A DNA stretch of 64,000 nucleotides, from NCBI GenBank assembly GCA_018873245.2, contig JAEMBT020000006.1, positions 1,677,855 through 1,741,854 on the forward strand, in the 5' to 3' direction. Source of the stretch: Archegozetes longisetosus (taxonomy: Eukaryota > Arthropoda > Arachnida > Sarcoptiformes > Trhypochthoniidae). The notes below the pieces were generated by a model, which was not told the DNA's origin, made no database searches, and saw only the letters and a list, made by a program, of their open reading frames with translations. Made by a program: the position numbers and the translations under genes. This document shows, piece after piece, positions 60,844 through 64,000 of this stretch (within the stretch, counting starts at the first letter, position 1; each line of letters starts with the position of its first letter).

Positions 60844-63800
60844 TTAGAACCAAAGATCGTCGTCGTCGTCATTGCGTTCATCACTGGTCTGAAGAGCGAG
60901 AGTAGTATCGACTTCGGCTTCATCTTCAGAATCAGAAACAGCTAAGTCTTTAGTCACGTCAACGTCGACCTCATCTGGTTCTGGTTCGGGCGGTGCCGGC
61001 GCTGGCGGTGGACGTGAAAACCTCTCCAACAGAAACTCCGAGGGATCATAGCTCTCATCGATGACATCGTCATCATTATCGTTAGCCACAATTTCCATTT
61101 CTTCATTATCGCTATTTTCAGGAGTGATCTCAAGATCATTGGCGACCACATCCGTGATTCCCTTATGCTCTAAAGGATTTGGTCCCGAATTTTCATCAAA
61201 AAACTCCATAGCATTATCATCATTATCCCCTTTATAGCTAAGTGCTGCCGAAGATGGCGGACGAGTCGACATGACATCTGCCCCAATCATAGAACCCGTA
61301 TCTTCGGCACCAGTGTTCGAGAAACCGGTGATCACAGAATCAGTTTCAGCTTCGTCTAAAGCTCGCTCTTTGGCATCAATTATAGCTTGTTCTAAACTCG
61401 TCAGCTGTTCGTCATATTCGGCCAAAGCTTGTTTGGCTGCCTCTACTATTTCGGCAGCTTTTTTAGTAAATTGACTCTCAGTTCCATTAAATTTCAAACT
61501 ATTCTCATAAATCAGTTCAATATCTCGTAAAAACTGGTCTCGAGACTGATATTTATGGTCAGAAACAAACTTCTCAATGCTATCCAAGTCGATAGGATTT
61601 TTGATGACATCGTAATAGTTTTTGACAAACTTTTGTTAACAGGTTTATGGAAAGGCCACGACTCAGGTATAGATTTCAACTTCTGTGAGACAATAGTCTC
61701 CAAGATATAAGAGAAGGCCACCTGATCGTTATCATCAAGCAATGGATTGATTGCTTTTTCAATCCTCATTAGCTTTTCCTCTTTTTCCTGAAATCTACGA
61801 ACGCAGACTTCCATCATTTTCTTGGCAGTAGCAGTCAGCGAATGTTTAATGCCATTATATAGTTCTGAATTCTTAACAATCTGATCAACATCTTGCAGAA
61901 AATCCACACGACACGTATATTTCTTTTCCCGAATCTTATTCCTCATAGTCTGCAAATCCATTGGATTCGTAATTATCTTATAATAGTCGGGAACCACTTT
62001 TGAATTAACGGGTAATAAAAATAATTGAGTGTCCGGTAAGTCACGCATTTCATTCAGAATCTGTTCCAAAATAACTGACAAAGTGACCAACGGATCAGTA
62101 CGCCTTCTATTGGCTGACTTGTAGTCAGGCTTCTGAAGATAATCGCAGTGGTCGACAGTTCCCGCTCTTTTGCGTCTCTTGACCGCAAGCGCTTCCTTAG
62201 GTATCTTTAGTTTCAATGCTTTACTCTTCACTTCATCCATATGTTTGATCAGTGACTTCGACAGAACAACTTTAGTTTCATCGACTTTGACCAAATGATC
62301 TTCATTTAGGACATGCCTTTCCTCTTCTTCCTCTTGCTCTTCAGTCATGGCCACCTGAACTGGTGGCACAATATCTGCGCCCTTATACTGAGGACACGCT
62401 CTATTAGTCCTCATATGACCGACGCCTCCACACGCACCACACTTCAGCTTAATATTCATCTCTTTCTCTTTCTTCAATTTCTTAGCCTTCGGTTCTTTTG
62501 GTGGTTTAGTCGGTGTCGATGTTGTCGATGAGAATATGGTAGAAAAGTCACTACTAATAGACGTATCGATTCCCATCTGATTTCTCAAAGAGTTCGCTAA
62601 TTTCTCTTTCTCTTGGTTACGTTTCAATCGTCTTAACTGTTCCTGAATTCGTCGCTTTTCTCTACGAATCTCTTCTTTCTGTTGATCGTCTAAAGCGGTC
62701 GCGAACTGTTTTATAAAAGATGAGTCTTTTGTGGTACGTATTCGCACATAAGTATCAATAACTGCAGGCTTGCGGACGGTCTCTATCCTCACATATTCTT
62801 TTCCCTCAGCATTAGTGAAAGTCCTGTAAATCTTCAAAATGCGTCCAACGGATGAGCTCATACTAACTGAATCATCCATATCGTCATCTCTTGAGTCAAG
62901 TTTTCTCTTTTTGTTCTCTCCCTGATTTGACTCTTCGCCGTAAATCAATTTCTGCAATTCTCTTCTTTCCGCTTCTTCTCTCTCTTGTGATATCTGATGG
63001 CTTGTCTTCTTATTTGCTAACATCGACTCTATGTTTTTACCCATTTCTTCGATATCAGAGTCTTCTTCTTCGCTCTCGTCCTCATCAGTAGATAATTCTT
63101 CTTTAGAAGATAGAACACGATTTTGTAATTCGAAAATTCTTTGACACTCTTCCTTATATCTTTCTTGGTGTTCAGCAATACTAAATCTATTTCCACGAGC
63201 GAATTTGCTCATTGTATCAGCTGCTTCTTCTCCCTGTTGTTTAGCCTGTTCTGTTGATAGTGTTCGAACCACATCAATCACTTCCCAACGCGATAGTTTT
63301 TTGATCTATTGAATATTTAATTATGATTATGGAACATACAGAAGAACGAATTATTTTTAACTAATGTTTTAGATTCTTGTCACTAAATCAGTTTCATTAC
63401 TCATCCCATGCTTTGAAGGTTTCAAAGTTTTCATTATAGATATATCTATTGGAAATAATATTCTTGGACAGAATTGATATTTTTAGATTTTTGAACAAAT
63501 ATCACGTAAGAAGAGAATTTCGATCACGCTTTTGAGTAAAACTCCAGTTTACTCACAAAAGTACCAAATAAATTACAATTTATTACCTCTTCATCTGGAA
63601 CTCCAAACTTTTTCAAAAGTTGTTTCGCTTGATTTAATGGTAATCTTCTAAGATCAGCATCAGTTCCAGTGACTGTCTTCTTAGGAGCTGCTTCTTTCTG
63701 GCTCTCTTCCTATAATTTAAGTAGTTCATCAGAAATTGAAACAAGTCTTCAAATAAACAGAAAATCAACTCAAATTTTGGTCAATCATCGAACCTTTGAT

Positions 63801-64000
63801 TGTTGTGGTTTATTAGGAATTCTGACATAAGAGAAGCCTTCGCCACAACCGGTTGGATCTGCAACTCCTGCCAACTGTAGTAGACATTTGCCTTTCATAG
63901 CAGAAATGAAAGCTCTGGTTGTATTCCAAGGCGCGGCTTTTACTTCATCGTCCATTTTCATCTGGACATCTTCATCCTCAGCGTCTTCGGGAGCAAACAT
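60844..64000 (-). CDS. TAF1: TAF1, largest TFIID subunit, C-terminal part (5' end outside window)
   Basis: Minus-strand exons: 64000-63794 (partial; [31 protein letters not shown]), 63709-63587 ([19 protein letters not shown]) and 63305-60844. The large exon holds the RAPiD-type region ([35 protein letters not shown]) and [16 protein letters not shown]. It then has a zinc knuckle [17 protein letters not shown] near 62445-62395, bromodomain 1 (62107-61805, [14 protein letters not shown]), bromodomain 2 (61715-61440, [10 protein letters not shown]) and an acidic tail ending [11 protein letters not shown]1 is the TFIID scaffold that contacts promoter DNA and acetylated histone H4. One base is missing in the T-run at 61631-61634 inside bromodomain 2. 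The frame before it reads VNKSLSKT and the frame after it gives the expected [11 protein letters not shown], so a sequence error is likely. The long exon otherwise lacks introns. Confidence 0.95.

Overview
The window is nuclear DNA of a small-genome invertebrate, most likely an arthropod and possibly a mite. It is very AT-rich, with spliced genes whose introns run from about 70 bp to 2.4 kb, no operons, and abundant short inverted-repeat transposons. The host genes are ordinary animal genes: staufen, a two-lobed transferrin, OMA1, a Y-family DNA polymerase of the eta type, and TAF1. The mite assignment is inference; nothing in the sequence names the species.

Layout. 1-4824: AT-rich flank with one short transposon and an (AT)n tract. 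4868-8178 (+): staufen, three coding exons and five dsRNA-binding domains. 8179-13971: gene-poor AT-rich DNA. 13972-22287 (+): transferrin, eight recognisable exons, signal-peptide exon not found, C-terminal tail that looks like a GPI-anchor signal. 23530-37440: a transposon graveyard. It holds a Jockey/CR1-like LINE, two tRNA-Ser-like SINE heads, a 0.92-kb near-perfect foldback element, an A-rich unrecognised stretch, a second LINE remnant, a Tc1-like element split by an insertion with an 8-bp target-site duplication, an internally deleted second Tc1-like element, and two smaller inverted-repeat elements. 38057-38629 (+): an orphan 190-residue Ser/Asn-rich ORF. 39541-41509 (+): OMA1 in three exons. 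60844-64000 (-): the C-terminal part of TAF1, running off the window end.

The most unusual region is 42.3-60.4 kb. Two long arms (about 43216-48093 and 54702-59846) are near-identical inverted copies, each with a DNA polymerase eta gene pointing outward. The 6.6-kb spacer holds a third, much more diverged polymerase eta gene (52370-53771) and an old copy of the AGCTC-rich transposon that lies at the outer ends of the arms. One inner and one outer boundary of the inverted duplication coincide with short terminal-inverted-repeat elements (48092-48227 and 59847-60379). All three polymerase copies carry a reading-frame lesion as assembled. The single-copy, essential-type gene TAF1 also carries a one-base frameshift in an A/T run, so some of these lesions may be assembly errors.

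The genes do not form a pathway. Staufen acts in mRNA localisation, transferrin in extracellular iron handling or cell-surface junctions, OMA1 in mitochondrial inner-membrane stress proteolysis, polymerase eta in damage bypass, and TAF1 in TFIID transcription initiation.
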